In this document: piece by piece, positions 1 through 9,694 of the stretch
How the letters are laid out: every line of letters starts with the position of its first letter
How positions within the stretch are numbered: position 1 is the stretch's first letter
Origin: an uncultured Prochlorococcus sp.
GTDB lineage: Bacteria > Cyanobacteriota > Cyanobacteriia > PCC-6307 > Cyanobiaceae
DNA: 64,000 nt
Direction of reading: 5' to 3'
Assembly (NCBI GenBank): GCA_902572075.1
Contig: CACGER010000003.1
Coordinates: 16,468 to 80,467 of the forward strand
The notes under the pieces: generated by a model
Told to the model about the DNA's origin: nothing
Seen by the model: the letters and a program-made list of their open reading frames with translations, nothing else
Database searches by the model: none
Position numbers and translations under genes: made by a program

Positions 1-389
1 TCTTCTGAAGATGGAAATAAATGAGAACTAATAATTAAATTATGACTAGTTTTCTTAAGCGCTGAAGATAATTCTTTAATAGTTCTATTGATAGATGGAT
101 CATCATAAAATTTATGAAAATCTTTTACCAATAAAACTGTTGAGACTTCAGAACTTTGTTCTTTAAGCCAATTAAGCACTCCTAACGGATTGTTAGAAAA
201 TTTACCTTCTTCATTTAATAATCCCTTTATGCCGCTAACGCAATCCCAACAAATGAATCTTTTTATATTTAATCTTTCACAAGAGAAATTGACTAATTTT
301 TCTAATCTTTCCTCTTCTTTAGTTCTGATCCAAATTAATGAGGTTCTTGATTTTATGAGTAATTCTAAATTTCTACACCAAGAATTCAT
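1..389 (-). CDS. Ycf46-like AAA+ ATPase, N-terminal part (runs off the window)
   Basis: This open frame starts at ATG (387-389, minus strand) and stays open to the window edge, giving about 129 residues. The N-terminus contains SLIWIRTKEEERLEKLV, which resembles the start of cyanobacterial/plastid Ycf46 proteins, where a RecA/AAA-like N-domain precedes the ATPase core. No Walker motif falls inside the window, so the ATPase assignment is inferred from this N-terminal resemblance and from the position next to yidC. It is transcribed in the same direction as yidC, 15 bases downstream of the yidC stop-side end. Ycf46 has been linked to carbon-uptake regulation in cyanobacteria, but its biochemical role is not settled. 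Confidence 0.65.
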   Translation of the reverse strand, partial: MNSWCRNLELLIKSRTSLIWIRTKEEERLEKLVNFSCERLNIKRFICWDCVSGIKGLLNEEGKFSNNPLGVLNWLKEQSSEVSTVLLVKDFHKFYDDPSINRTIKELSSALKKTSHNLIISSHLFPSSE

Positions 390-404
390 TATTTAAGATT
401 AAGA

Positions 405-1547
405 CTATTTTTTACTATTAGGTTCAAAAGGTAATCTTTTATCTGAGATAGTTGAAGCAGAAGTTGTAATTACTTCATTTTTAGCCAATAATTGTTGATC
501 TAAAATTTTCTGTAGATTCTCTGGAAGAGCTTCTTTATTAAGCAGAAAAGTCTGAAATGCCTGGAATATATTAGCAACAACCATATATAGTAAAACTCCT
601 GCTGGTAGCGGGAAAAACAGGAACATTCCAGTAATCATGATTGGTGTAATTTTATTTGCTGTCGATTGCTGTGGATTCGCAGGCATCCCTTGACTAGATA
701 GAACTTGCGAAAGAAGTAGGGTCAATCCAAAGGCACCAACAAGTGCTGCAATATCCCAATTAATTGCCCCATCTACATAAAACCCAACTTGACCTAGAGC
801 TTTAATAAAAAGAAAACCACTTTTAGCAGCTAAACCTGGGATTTTTGCCTCGATAGTTGCATCCCCTGGTTTAATTGCTGTTACTGTACCGTCTTGAGAA
901 ACTTTAAGATTTTCGGATCCTTTAGAAACGGTCCAAGTGGGGAGGAATTTTGATCCATTGTCATATTTAGATAAAACTTCCGAATAGCTATTGCCGTTTG
1001 TTGTTTGTAAATTTATTTTTACGGATTCTTCTGTTCCTAATTTTGTTCCACTGGGTATTGAAGCTACTACAGGAAAATGGGATTTTTCTGTAATGAATAT
1101 AGAGTGTCTTGGAGATTTGTAGGGTTTTGGATCAATAGCTGCTACTTGATCCTGTGGAACTACCTTGAGATTTATGTTGTAAGGGACATCAGCGAATGGT
1201 GATCCTCTTAGAGTTGCAAATAATGCGAACAAAACGGGCATTTGTACAATTAAAGGAAGGCAACCTGCTAAGGGACTACCAAACTCATTCATTAATTTTC
1301 CAAGTTCTTCTTGCTGTTTCTTTGGATCACCTGAAAACTTAGATTTTATTTCTGCTTGTCTTTTTTGCATTACTGGTTGGGCAATCTTCATCCTCCTTGC
1401 GCTTCTAATGGATCCAGCGCTTAAAGGGAAAAGTGCAATTCTAATTACGACTGTTAATGCAACAATTGCTAAACCATAACTAGGAACTAAACCGTAGAAA
1501 AAATCTAGAATCGGGATAAGTAATTTTTCAGAAATGAACCCTATCAC
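405..1547 (-). CDS. yidC: YidC/Oxa1 membrane protein insertase
   Basis: 380 residues. YidC inserts membrane proteins, alone or with Sec, in plasma and thylakoid membranes. Membrane segments are visible near residues 18-45 (with the basic patch [13 protein letters not shown] just after), about 93-115 ([19 protein letters not shown], a typical YidC block), 260-285 and 305-335. Between the second and third lies a soluble insert of about 140 residues, as in other cyanobacterial YidC proteins. It sits in the classic rpmH-rnpA-(PH protein)-yidC order, all on the minus strand and probably cotranscribed. The ATG start gives a normal N-terminus ahead of the first membrane segment. Confidence 0.96.
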   Translation of the reverse strand: MIGFISEKLLIPILDFFYGLVPSYGLAIVALTVVIRIALFPLSAGSIRSARRMKIAQPVMQKRQAEIKSKFSGDPKKQQEELGKLMNEFGSPLAGCLPLIVQMPVLFALFATLRGSPFADVPYNINLKVVPQDQVAAIDPKPYKSPRHSIFITEKSHFPVVASIPSGTKLGTEESVKINLQTTNGNSYSEVLSKYDNGSKFLPTWTVSKGSENLKVSQDGTVTAIKPGDATIEAKIPGLAAKSGFLFIKALGQVGFYVDGAINWDIAALVGAFGLTLLLSQVLSSQGMPANPQQSTANKITPIMITGMFLFFPLPAGVLLYMVVANIFQAFQTFLLNKEALPENLQKILDQQLLAKNEVITTSASTISDKRLPFEPNSKK

Positions 1548-1619
1548 GATATTAAAAAGAGTGTAATTTTATTAGACATTTTATTTTACAGGAAAATAAG
1601 GTTTTTGTAATTAATTTAT

Positions 1620-2033
1620 TTAGGACTTAGTAGCAAATCCCTCAACCTCATTGAGATTTGGAATTTGTGATCTTTTATTCATATTTTCTTCAATAAATTT
1701 TTGCTTTTCTCTGAATAAAGGTAATGATTTCATCTCAACTTTTGATCCGTCATTAAGGATAAGAACCATATCACCGTATGATCCGAATCCCCTTGGAATT
1801 GATCTAATTTCTTCGATGTTACTTAATGAAACTTGTGTTTTGTTTTTGCCAAACCATCCTCCTTCAATAGTAATTCTTTTGTTTGTAATTTTATATCTCA
1901 ACCACAATGCTCTAACTATTGCAGCAAAGGTAAATGGTAATCCAAGAATAGTTATACCTGCAAGTAGATTTATTATTAAATCACTTTTTGCGGGACCGCC
2001 TTCATAAAAGGTTTCTTCATTCATGTTAATCAT
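1620..2033 (-). CDS. PH-domain membrane protein (bacterial PH / DUF304 type)
   Basis: 137 residues. Two hydrophobic stretches (about residues 20-45) are followed by a bacterial PH-like segment: KITNKRITIEGGWFGKNKTQ, then SNIEEIRSIPRGFGSYGDM. This pattern is seen in small DUF304-type PH proteins. The function is unknown. The ATG overlaps the rnpA TGA as ATGA (2030-2033), which suggests translational coupling in the rpmH-rnpA-yidC operon. A second ATG three codons in is also possible. Confidence 0.75.
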   Translation of the reverse strand: MINMNEETFYEGGPAKSDLIINLLAGITILGLPFTFAAIVRALWLRYKITNKRITIEGGWFGKNKTQVSLSNIEEIRSIPRGFGSYGDMVLILNDGSKVEMKSLPLFREKQKFIEENMNKRSQIPNLNEVEGFATKS

Positions 2034-2416
2034 TTGATTAGACGAGATTTGAACATTAAGTTTTGAAATTCTTCCAAAAGTCTGCTTTCATCGTTGCAGA
2101 AATCTCCAAATTTAAGGTTAACAAGTAACCAATATGGTTTGTGGTTATTAATTTCCTGAATGTTTTTTATTAACCACTCTTGAAGGATTCTTCTTAATTT
2201 ATTTCTTTCTACAGCTTTTTTTGAGACTTTTTTACTAATAGCTATCGCTACCCTAAATTTGTTTGAGGTATTTGTGAGATTATGGGTCAAGAGAATTTCT
2301 GGATTTGATCTCGCAACTTTAAATGTCATTAAATTTCCATAATATGTTTTGGAATTTTTATGAATATAATTAAAAGTCCTATGACCTCTTAAACGCATAT
2401 CCTTAGGTAAGGCCAT
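2030..2416 (-). CDS. rnpA: Ribonuclease P protein component
   Basis: 128 residues. This protein subunit works with the RNase P RNA to mature tRNA 5' ends. The family signature is clear: FKVAIAISKKVSKKAVERNKL-type text (here FRVAIAISKKVSKKAVERNK) followed by LRRILQEWL. It lies 12 bases after rpmH and overlaps the next gene by 4 bases. Confidence 0.96.
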   Translation of the reverse strand: MALPKDMRLRGHRTFNYIHKNSKTYYGNLMTFKVARSNPEILLTHNLTNTSNKFRVAIAISKKVSKKAVERNKLRRILQEWLIKNIQEINNHKPYWLLVNLKFGDFCNDESRLLEEFQNLMFKSRLIK

Positions 2417-2428
2417 TTAAATAAGAAG

Positions 2429-2566
2429 TTATACTGCTATTCTTTCTCTACCTTTTTGTCTTCTGCTTTTAATAACTCTTCTACCAGTATGGGAACGCAT
2501 TCTTACTCTAAAACCAGATACACGTTTTCTTTTTCTTGAAGTTCCGCCAAAAGTTCTTTTAGTCAT
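2429..2566 (-). CDS. rpmH: 50S ribosomal protein L34
   Basis: 45 residues, read directly from the minus strand: [16 protein letters not shown], then [15 protein letters not shown] and a basic tail ending ERIAV. This is the standard L34 pattern (TxRTxxGTxRKRxRxxGFRxRMxTxxGR). It heads the rnpA-yidC gene string, as in most bacteria. Confidence 0.97.
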
Positions 2567-2596
2567 TTGTTTAATTATCCTTATTTAATTTATCAT

Positions 2597-3175
2597 TTAA
2601 TCGATCACTATAGTCCAGCTTCCTAAATAAGTTGAAAATGATTCCCCTTTAGGTTGCCCAAATGAATGAAATTGATATAAACCTGATTTTTTTGGATTAA
2701 AAATTTTAAAGACAATTGCATAACTGTCTTTGTTAGAAGAAATTGGGCTGTATGGGTAAATATCTAGTGAACGTAAACCTGATTCATCAGTCTTAATTTC
2801 GAAATCAGCTTGAATGTCTTCTAAACATTTAGTTCTACTCTCAAAACCACCTATTTTTACTTTGCAAAAACTAATTTTTTCATCATTTAGTGTGGATTTA
2901 AAGGTCTTAGGAATTGCTAGATTAATTTTTAAAAGATCATTTCTTCTATCAGATGGCCTCAAGAAAAAATAAATTGTATTTCTAAATTTCTTTTTATCTT
3001 CTTTTTGAAACCACTTTAATCGTCTAAAACCAGAGTCTTGATCCCACTGAAATTCTAACCTCGCTTTAGCATCTTGTGTCTCGTAAAAAAAAGGAGTTGA
3101 AACTAAAATTGTGGGAATAATAAAAAATCTTAAAATTTTAAGATTCAAAATAAGTTTGTTTGTGATTTTGAACAT
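2597..3175 (-). CDS. DUF2808 family protein, probably exported
   Basis: 192 residues. The hydrophobic N-terminus (about residues 8-28, LILNLKILRFFIIPTILVST) looks like a signal peptide or membrane anchor. The body carries RFQWDQ-type and KNTIYFFLRPSDRRND-like text and a conserved cysteine pair (FCKVKIGGFESRTKC), matching the cyanobacterial DUF2808 family. The role is unknown. It lies in the same direction as rpmH, 30 bases upstream of it, and could belong to the same transcript. Confidence 0.75.
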   Translation of the reverse strand: MFKITNKLILNLKILRFFIIPTILVSTPFFYETQDAKARLEFQWDQDSGFRRLKWFQKEDKKKFRNTIYFFLRPSDRRNDLLKINLAIPKTFKSTLNDEKISFCKVKIGGFESRTKCLEDIQADFEIKTDESGLRSLDIYPYSPISSNKDSYAIVFKIFNPKKSGLYQFHSFGQPKGESFSTYLGSWTIVID

Positions 3176-3242
3176 TGAAGGGTTGAATTTTAAAAGTTGA
3201 TTCGTGCTACTAAATTTAAAGCGGATATTATTTTCACTAAGG

Positions 3243-3614
3243 TTAACATCTATCTGTTCTTAATTTTGCCGCGCCTCTCAAATAAGGGTGCTTTATTTCA
3301 TAATTTGGTGGCAATAAAACTTGAGCCATTATTCTTATACAAAAATCAACATCATTAGATACGTACATTTGTTGGCAGTCTATAAAGGCTACTGAATCCA
3401 GTCCATTAAATTTCCTTGCAATTGAAGCGGGGAAACATGCATTTAAATCTTTTGTCGCTGTGAATGTAATTGATAGTATGTTTTTTTTGATTAAATTGTT
3501 TCGTGAAATTAATTCATCAATCAATTCCACTACGGCAACTTCTATTTCCGCAATAGAATTCCCAGATGCAGTTGTAGCTCCACGAATAAATGTAATTTTA
3601 TAATCATCTTTCAT
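3243..3614 (-). CDS. aroH: Chorismate mutase, AroH class
   Basis: 123 residues, the usual length for monofunctional AroH. It converts chorismate to prephenate for tyrosine and phenylalanine synthesis. Visible family marks are the N-terminal FIRGATTASGNS with its active-site arginine, SITFTATKDLNACFPA, and the C-terminal YLRGAAKLRTDR. It is 18 bases downstream of sppA on the same strand, a spacing that suggests cotranscription. Confidence 0.93.
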   Translation of the reverse strand: MKDDYKITFIRGATTASGNSIAEIEVAVVELIDELISRNNLIKKNILSITFTATKDLNACFPASIARKFNGLDSVAFIDCQQMYVSNDVDFCIRIMAQVLLPPNYEIKHPYLRGAAKLRTDRC

Positions 3615-3632
3615 TTTTTCAGAAACATTGAT

Positions 3633-4442
3633 TTAAGGCTTATACAACCAAAGTACTTTATTAGATGAATCAAACTCGAAAAAGATAGTATCGATAATTT
3701 TTTCAATCATTTTACTACCAGGGATTAGTCCAAGTATTTTCTTCTTTTTCTTCCCAAATGTTAAAGGCTGAATTTTTGGATCAATATTAACCATTTCAGC
3801 AGCTAGTTCCCTTGCAACAAATTCATCTCCAATTTTATCAACGAGACCAAGTTCGAGTGCTTGTGTCCCAGTAAAAATTCTTCCATCAGCAAATTTTCTT
3901 ACTTCTTCAACAGGTAAATTTCTTCCTTCAGCAACAGCTTCAGTAAATTGTTTGTAACTTTCATCTATCAGTCCTTGAAGTAGAACTCTACCTTCCTCAC
4001 TTAGAGGTTTATCTGGAGAAAGAATATCTTTAAATACCCCGCTTTTAACGGTCTCAAATTTAATGCCTACTTTATCTAATAATTCAGATAAATTATTTCC
4101 TCTTATAATCACACCAATAGATCCTGTAATTGTGCCTGGATTCGCAACTATTTTGTCAGATGCAACACCAATGTAAACACCTCCTGATGCTGAGATGTTA
4201 CCAAAACTAGCAATGACTTTACATCCTTTATCTTTTATTCTTTTAATAGCAGAGTATATTTCTTGGCTATCCCCAACAGTACCCCCTGGAGAATCAATTC
4301 TCACGATTAAAGCAGGAAATTCTCTATCCTCAATTTGTTTAAGAGCTTTAAGGACTGAGACTCTTGTTGAACTTGTAATAGGCTCATCAATTACTATACG
4401 AGCCATTCTTTTTTTTGACTTTCGTCTAAAAGGCCAAATCAT
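3633..4442 (-). CDS. sppA: Signal peptide peptidase SppA, S49 family
   Basis: 269 residues, the short (36K-type) SppA form. It is a membrane serine protease that degrades cleaved signal peptides. RIDSPGGTVGDSQEIY (about 48-63) and GNISASGGVYIG (81-92, nucleophile Ser86) are the S49 hallmarks. KSGVFKDI (133-140) holds the expected catalytic lysine. There is no long N-terminal transmembrane segment in this model, so membrane attachment is uncertain. It is divergent from the EamA transporter gene, with only 52 bases between them. Confidence 0.93.
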   Translation of the reverse strand: MIWPFRRKSKKRMARIVIDEPITSSTRVSVLKALKQIEDREFPALIVRIDSPGGTVGDSQEIYSAIKRIKDKGCKVIASFGNISASGGVYIGVASDKIVANPGTITGSIGVIIRGNNLSELLDKVGIKFETVKSGVFKDILSPDKPLSEEGRVLLQGLIDESYKQFTEAVAEGRNLPVEEVRKFADGRIFTGTQALELGLVDKIGDEFVARELAAEMVNIDPKIQPLTFGKKKKKILGLIPGSKMIEKIIDTIFFEFDSSNKVLWLYKP

Positions 4443-4494
4443 TCTTTTAAGGTAAATTCATAAAACTACTTTAAAAAGACTATCAGCAGACCTA

Positions 4495-5436
4495 ATGAAT
4501 TCAATCCTAAATTGGTTTTTAATGATACTCCCTTTTGCACTTTGGGGTACTTCAATGGCGGCCATGACTCCTTTAGTATCTAGTGCTGGGCCTGAGTTTG
4601 TGGCTTCTTTAAGATTACTTCCTGCAGGGATTCTTGTTCTAATTACAACATATTTGTTTAAAAGAGATTTAAAAATTTATATGTGCGATTTGAAGTGGTT
4701 TTTTGTTTTTACGATTGTCGATGCCACTTTTTTTCAGTTATTTTTGACTTATGGTATTGAAAAAACTGGAGCAGGTTTAGGTTCAGTCTTAATTGATTCT
4801 CAACCTCTTTTGGTAGCTATTTTAGCGAGGGCAATTTTTGGGAATTTAATTAACCCAATAGGATGGTTAGGACTACTATTTGGCTTGGGAGGAATAGTAT
4901 TTTTAGGAGTTCCACAAGAATTTCTAGGAAATTGGTGGTTGATGGCTGATAAGTCTATAAATGATGTTGCTTTTAACTTTGGAGAACTTTGGATGCTTGC
5001 AGCTTCTCTCGCTATGGCATTAGGGACAATTTTAATTAGATTCACTTGTACTAAAAGTGATCCTGTCGCAGTTACTGGGTGGCATATGGTTTTAGGAAGT
5101 TTGCCCTTAATTCTCAAGCACTGCTTTCAATCAAACTTTTCAATAATTCCAGATTGGTCAATATTTAATTGGGGTCTGATGTCATTTGCAAGTATTTTTG
5201 GAGGAGCAATAGCGTATGGATTGTTTTTCTATTTTGCTAATAATAAAGAAATAACTGGATTTAGCACTCTTGCATTTTTAACACCTGTATTTGCTCTTCT
5301 TAGTGGAGGTGTTTGGTTAGATGAAAGACTTACCATCGTGCAGTGGATAGGAGTGGTGTTTGTTCTTATCTCTGTATTTTTTGTTAGTCAGAGAAAGAGT
5401 TTATGGGAAAATAAAATTTCTGATACTACCATCTAA
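4495..5436 (+). CDS. EamA-type DMT superfamily transporter
   Basis: 313 residues and about ten membrane segments in two repeated halves. The EamA pattern is recognisable: GTSMAAMTPLV near the start, GLGSVLIDSQPLLVAILAR ending the first half, and GFSTLAFLTPVFALLSGGVW near the end. Family members export amino acids or other metabolites, but the substrate cannot be read from sequence. It is followed after 30 bases by a glycosyltransferase gene on the same strand. Confidence 0.9.
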   Translation: MNSILNWFLMILPFALWGTSMAAMTPLVSSAGPEFVASLRLLPAGILVLITTYLFKRDLKIYMCDLKWFFVFTIVDATFFQLFLTYGIEKTGAGLGSVLIDSQPLLVAILARAIFGNLINPIGWLGLLFGLGGIVFLGVPQEFLGNWWLMADKSINDVAFNFGELWMLAASLAMALGTILIRFTCTKSDPVAVTGWHMVLGSLPLILKHCFQSNFSIIPDWSIFNWGLMSFASIFGGAIAYGLFFYFANNKEITGFSTLAFLTPVFALLSGGVWLDERLTIVQWIGVVFVLISVFFVSQRKSLWENKISDTTI

Positions 5437-5466
5437 TAAGTATCGTTATTATAAAAAAGTCAAATA

Positions 5467-6552
5467 ATGCGAATAGTTTTGATTAGTACTCCAATAGGGT
5501 TCTTAGGAAGTGGCAAAGGTGGTGGAGTTGAATTAACTTTAAATTCTTTAGTGTCAGGTTTGATTTCTTTAGGTCACTCAGTTGATGTTATAGCTCCAAA
5601 GAACTCTAAGTTACATGAAAGTAATGTAAAGGCAAAATTACATTTTGTGGAAGGTGAAGATCAAATTAGTTGGCAGCATCAAGATTTTAATTCTCCCGTG
5701 AGTATTCCAGATAATTCTCTTTTAGCAGGAATGCTTGAAAAGGGATTAGATATTGCTAAACATGCAGATGTATTGTTGAATTTGTCCTATGATTGGTTGC
5801 CTATTTGGATGACTCTGAATTTTGAGATACCCATTGCTCATATTATTAGTATGGGTTCTGAAAGTTTAGTAATTAATAATATAGTCTCCAAGGTATACGC
5901 TAAATATCCAAATAATTTTGCCTTTCATTCGAAAATGCAAGCCAATGATTATCCATTTATAAAAGAACCAACAATTATTGGGAACGGATTTAATTTAGAT
6001 AATTATATTTTCCAGGATTCAGTGAAGGGACCCTTGGCATGGGTTGGAAGAGTTGCTCCGGAGAAAGGTTTGGAAGATGCAGTTTATGTGGCAAATGAAC
6101 TTGGCGAAAAATTAAAAGTATGGGGATTTATAGAAGATGAGGTGTATGCGTCAAAGATAGAAAAATCATTCCCTCTGGGAGCTATAGATTGGATGGGGTA
6201 TTTGTCAACCGATGAATTACAAAAAGAACTTGGCAAATGCAGAGGTTTGCTAAATACTCCGAAATGGAATGAGGCATATGGGAACGTTATTGTTGAAGCT
6301 TTAGCCTGTGGTGTGCCTGTCATAGCATATAAAAGAGGAGGACCTAGTGAAATTATTCAGCATGGCCAAACAGGTTATCTTGCTGAGCCTGATGATAAAA
6401 AAAATATGCTTTTTTATGTAGAGATTATTGAAAAAATAAAGCGTCAGAAATGTAGAGAATGGGTAGAAAAGAATGCCTCCGCAGATATATTTGCTAACAA
6501 GGTTGTGAACTGGCTTAATAAGGTAATTCAAGAATATAAATATAAAAACTAA
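5467..6552 (+). CDS. Glycosyltransferase, GT4 family
   Basis: 361 residues. The GT-B fold is indicated by an N-terminal GSGKGGGVELTLNSLVSGLI loop and a C-terminal donor site containing WNEAYGNVIVEALACGVPV and RGGPSEII, the E-x7-E motif of GT4 enzymes. It transfers a sugar from a nucleotide donor. The acceptor is unknown, though surface polysaccharide or glycolipid synthesis is likely. A GT39-type enzyme follows after 6 bases, so the two probably work and are transcribed together. Confidence 0.9.
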   Translation: MRIVLISTPIGFLGSGKGGGVELTLNSLVSGLISLGHSVDVIAPKNSKLHESNVKAKLHFVEGEDQISWQHQDFNSPVSIPDNSLLAGMLEKGLDIAKHADVLLNLSYDWLPIWMTLNFEIPIAHIISMGSESLVINNIVSKVYAKYPNNFAFHSKMQANDYPFIKEPTIIGNGFNLDNYIFQDSVKGPLAWVGRVAPEKGLEDAVYVANELGEKLKVWGFIEDEVYASKIEKSFPLGAIDWMGYLSTDELQKELGKCRGLLNTPKWNEAYGNVIVEALACGVPVIAYKRGGPSEIIQHGQTGYLAEPDDKKNMLFYVEIIEKIKRQKCREWVEKNASADIFANKVVNWLNKVIQEYKYKN

Positions 6553-6558
6553 TATTAA

Positions 6559-8364
6559 ATGATTCTTCTCAACTCAAAAAAAAGGCTGATAACATCATTG
6601 ATAATTTTAGTTTCTGGGATCATTATATTTTTCTTGGGTTTAGGAAATACAGGATTGGTGGATGAAACTCCCCCTTTATTTGCGGCTGCAGCACGGGCAA
6701 TGAGTGAATCTGGTGATTGGTTAACTCCAAAAGTCAATGGGATATTTCGTTTTGATAAGCCTCCACTCATATATTGGCTAATGGGTTTTTTTTACTCATT
6801 ACCGAAAAATGAGATTTGGGATAGTTACGGTACACTTTCAGCAAGACTACCTTCAGCGTTGGCATCATTATTTTTAATGTTGATGATTGGAGATACGTTG
6901 TTTTGTTGGCCACAAAAGGGCAATAGACAATTCCTCACTCCAATAGTTGGATCATTAAGCTTTGCTCTTTCTCCTTTAATAATTATCTGGAGTAGAACTG
7001 CAGTTAGTGATGCTCTTTTAACAGGAACATTAGGGATTAGCTTGCTTTTGTTTTGGAGAAGAATGGCAAGTGATAAAAATGATCAATGTATCTCGGCGTG
7101 GATATTTTTAGGGTTCGCAATTTTAACCAAAGGACCTGTTGCGTTTCTTTTGGCAACTTTAACTCTTACATCTTTTTTATTAAGTCAAGATGATTGGAAA
7201 AGTCTGCTCCATAAAATAAATCCTAAGAAAGGTTTTCTAATCACAAGCTTCATAAGTATCCCATGGTATATCTTAGAATTAATAAAAGAAGGAAAACCTT
7301 TTTGGGACAACTTTTTTGGTTATCATAATTTTCAAAGATATACATCAGTTGTCAATAATCATGCAGAACCATTCTGGTTTTTTATTTACATAATGTTATT
7401 AGCTTCATTACCATTTTCCCCTTTTTTGTGTCATGGGATATTTAAAGCTTTTAAGGATTTCTTGAAAAGTTCAAAAGAAAGTTGCAATGTCCCTGACACA
7501 CTTTATATATTTTCTCTGTGTTGGTTGATATCAGTTTTATTCTTCTTTAGTATTTCTGCTACAAAACTGCCAAGCTATTGGCTGCCAGCAGTTCCAGCAG
7601 CTGCAATCTTAATTAGTAATAGCTTCATAAACTTAAAAAATTCAAGTAAAAGTTATTTATATTTGTGGATTTTTAATATTTTAATTTTGTTTGGCGTATC
7701 AACGGCATTCTTTTTCTCAAATAATTGGTTAAGTTCCATAAATGATCCTGAGATGCCTAATCTTGCATCTGAACTTATAAGTTCAGGGATAATTTTTAAA
7801 GCCAAATTATTCTTTTCTTCATTTACACTTCTCGCAATAATTTTATTTTCTTTAAAATCCAAAATTATCCTTTTTTATCTTCAAATTTTACTTTTATTTG
7901 GACAATTTTTATTGATGTCGCCAATTAGAAAATTAGCAGATACTTCTAGGCAATTACCTTTAAGGAATATCTCAAAATTAGTTATAGATATTCGAAAGGG
8001 GAAGGAAACTTTAGCAATGATAGGAATAAGAAAACCGTCATTACATTATTATTCAAGACAAATAGTTTTTTATGAGCCAAGCACTGAAGAGGGATTAATT
8101 AATCTGTCAGAAAGGCTTAATACTGATAGGAGAAATAATTATGAGGATGAACCAGATTATGAATACAAATCTATCTTGGTTGTGATTGATGATTACTCTA
8201 CCCGCCGAAATCAATGGTCAAAAATTAATCATCAAAAATTGGGCAAATATGGAATTTATAATTTATGGCGAATTCAAAAAAGTGATTTGAATAGGTATTC
8301 GGAATTTTTAGTGAATGCTGGTTATAAATCTGACTGGAAAAATAGAAAAGTTGAAAAATTTTAA
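6559..8364 (+). CDS. Membrane glycosyltransferase, ArnT/PMT (GT39) family
   Basis: 601 residues with about a dozen membrane segments. Near residue 35 is VDETPPLFAAAARAMSESGD and then FDKPPLIYWL. Together these are the DE-containing first loop and the KPPL motif of ArnT-like enzymes, which use polyprenyl-phosphate sugars. The soluble C-terminal tail of about 120 residues is typical. The acceptor may be lipid A or an outer-membrane glycolipid, but this is inference. Its stop codon overlaps the stop of the next, convergent gene: both lie in one TTAA at 8361-8364. Confidence 0.88.
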   Translation: MILLNSKKRLITSLIILVSGIIIFFLGLGNTGLVDETPPLFAAAARAMSESGDWLTPKVNGIFRFDKPPLIYWLMGFFYSLPKNEIWDSYGTLSARLPSALASLFLMLMIGDTLFCWPQKGNRQFLTPIVGSLSFALSPLIIIWSRTAVSDALLTGTLGISLLLFWRRMASDKNDQCISAWIFLGFAILTKGPVAFLLATLTLTSFLLSQDDWKSLLHKINPKKGFLITSFISIPWYILELIKEGKPFWDNFFGYHNFQRYTSVVNNHAEPFWFFIYIMLLASLPFSPFLCHGIFKAFKDFLKSSKESCNVPDTLYIFSLCWLISVLFFFSISATKLPSYWLPAVPAAAILISNSFINLKNSSKSYLYLWIFNILILFGVSTAFFFSNNWLSSINDPEMPNLASELISSGIIFKAKLFFSSFTLLAIILFSLKSKIILFYLQILLLFGQFLLMSPIRKLADTSRQLPLRNISKLVIDIRKGKETLAMIGIRKPSLHYYSRQIVFYEPSTEEGLINLSERLNTDRRNNYEDEPDYEYKSILVVIDDYSTRRNQWSKINHQKLGKYGIYNLWRIQKSDLNRYSEFLVNAGYKSDWKNRKVEKF

Positions 8365-8612
8365 CAAAGTCTTTTTTTAAGGAGAGCTTTTTTTAGATCA
8401 TCAACGCTGCACTTGCTGGGAATATCAACTTTATTTAAATCTTCCAGTAATTCAAGATCAATGACAGAATCCTCGGCCAAAAAACTAAAAACTTCATTAA
8501 TGCTTATTCCCATATCTTGAGCCATCTCCGAGATAAGCCTAAGAGTATCCCTCCTCACAGAAATCCGAAGATCTAAAGGGATATATTCATTTTCAGGGTT
8601 CGCTGACTTCAT
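8361..8612 (-). CDS. Conserved small protein, possibly ribbon-helix-helix
   Basis: 83 residues. YIPLDLRISVRRDTLRLISE followed by MGISINEVFSFL resembles a ribbon-helix-helix DNA-binding protein (a beta strand, then two helices), but the match is loose. I do not recognise a named family. It is convergent with the GT39 gene, with overlapping stop codons. Confidence 0.6.
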   Translation of the reverse strand: MKSANPENEYIPLDLRISVRRDTLRLISEMAQDMGISINEVFSFLAEDSVIDLELLEDLNKVDIPSKCSVDDLKKALLKKRLC

Positions 8613-8695
8613 AATCTAAATCTTAAGACATTATGTAGTTATCAGAATATAATCTTTACAATATTCATTAATCGTGCATCTTTTTTAAACATATA

Positions 8696-9625
8696 CTAAG
8701 CTCCCCTCATAAATAAATCCATAAACATTTTTAATAGAGGAATAGTAATTATTGATATTAAAGTTGTCGTAAAAAGAATTTTTGAGGTTATTTTTTGTTT
8801 CACACCATAAGCCTCTGCCATTAATATTGTAGAAATCGCCGTTGGGGTTCCTGCCTGAAGAATTATTGCAGATGATTGATAGAAGTTGAAATTTAAGAAT
8901 CTACATACTAAAAAAATAATAAAAGGAACAATAAATAACTTTAATAAAATTGAACATTTAATTTCTTCATTTAGATCTAAAATTCTCTCATTTTGATTGA
9001 TGATAATTCCAAGTCTTGTTCCAACTACTATAATCGCCAGAGCAATTACGATTCTTGCAGGAATCCATAGGTAAGTGCCTAGTATCTCATCTACTTGGAA
9101 AAGGTAAGCAATAAGTACGCCTATAATCCCTTTGGATGCAGGACTTTTTATCAATGCATTTAATAATCCTTTAATGTTTGGGATATTCTTATTTTTGGAT
9201 TTTTCTTGAAGAAGAAAAGGTCCAAATATCCAAGCGAAAAGTGTTGTTCCTAAATCAAATCCTATAGTAAAATTTATAGTTGTTGAGGGTAGAAGAGCTA
9301 TCGCAATGGGTATTCCAAGAAATGATGTATTACCTATTAGGCCTGCTAGCTGCAATGTGTAATTTGGAAGCCTTTTTTTAAATATTGGGATTATATTTAT
9401 TAAAATTATTAAAAATCCAATTACAGAGAATGCTAAAAATGCACTTTTAATTAGGTTTATATCTATACCCTCCTTTAATAAGAGACCCATTACACTTAAT
9501 GGAATACCAAATCTTATTAGAGGTCTTGCAATATATTTTGAAATCTTTGGATTCTTTTTTCCGAGAAAAAAACCAAGGATTAGGAAGGGGATAATATTTA
9601 TGAAAAGAGAGTAGATGGTATTAAT
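8696..9625 (-). CDS. AEC (auxin efflux carrier) family permease with non-standard start
   Basis: About 309 residues if started at ATT 9625, or 264 from the first ATG at 9490. The extension must be part of the gene: the codons upstream of that ATG encode SLFINIIPFLILGFFLG, the first membrane helix of AEC carriers, then KKNPKISKYIARPLIRFGI. Starting at the ATG would cut that helix off. No ATG, GTG or TTG occurs in frame between the upstream stop and this helix; ATT at 9623-9625 is the best candidate. Later text such as LAGLIGNTSFLGIPIAIALL and LQAGTPTAISTILMAEAYG is typical of the family. Substrate unknown. Confidence 0.8.
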   Translation of the reverse strand: MNTIYSLFINIIPFLILGFFLGKKNPKISKYIARPLIRFGIPLSVMGLLLKEGIDINLIKSAFLAFSVIGFLIILINIIPIFKKRLPNYTLQLAGLIGNTSFLGIPIAIALLPSTTINFTIGFDLGTTLFAWIFGPFLLQEKSKNKNIPNIKGLLNALIKSPASKGIIGVLIAYLFQVDEILGTYLWIPARIVIALAIIVVGTRLGIIINQNERILDLNEEIKCSILLKLFIVPFIIFLVCRFLNFNFYQSSAIILQAGTPTAISTILMAEAYGVKQKITSKILFTTTLISIITIPLLKMFMDLFMRGA

Positions 9626-9694
9626 TAAATATTTATTAAAGCAATATTAACTTGCCGTAGTACAGTCAAAAGGTTTTTTAAGAACATTTAGAGT

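Noticed and set aside
190..396. 68-residue plus-strand ORF
   Set aside because: Lies opposite the Ycf46-like gene, which has a much better protein sequence.
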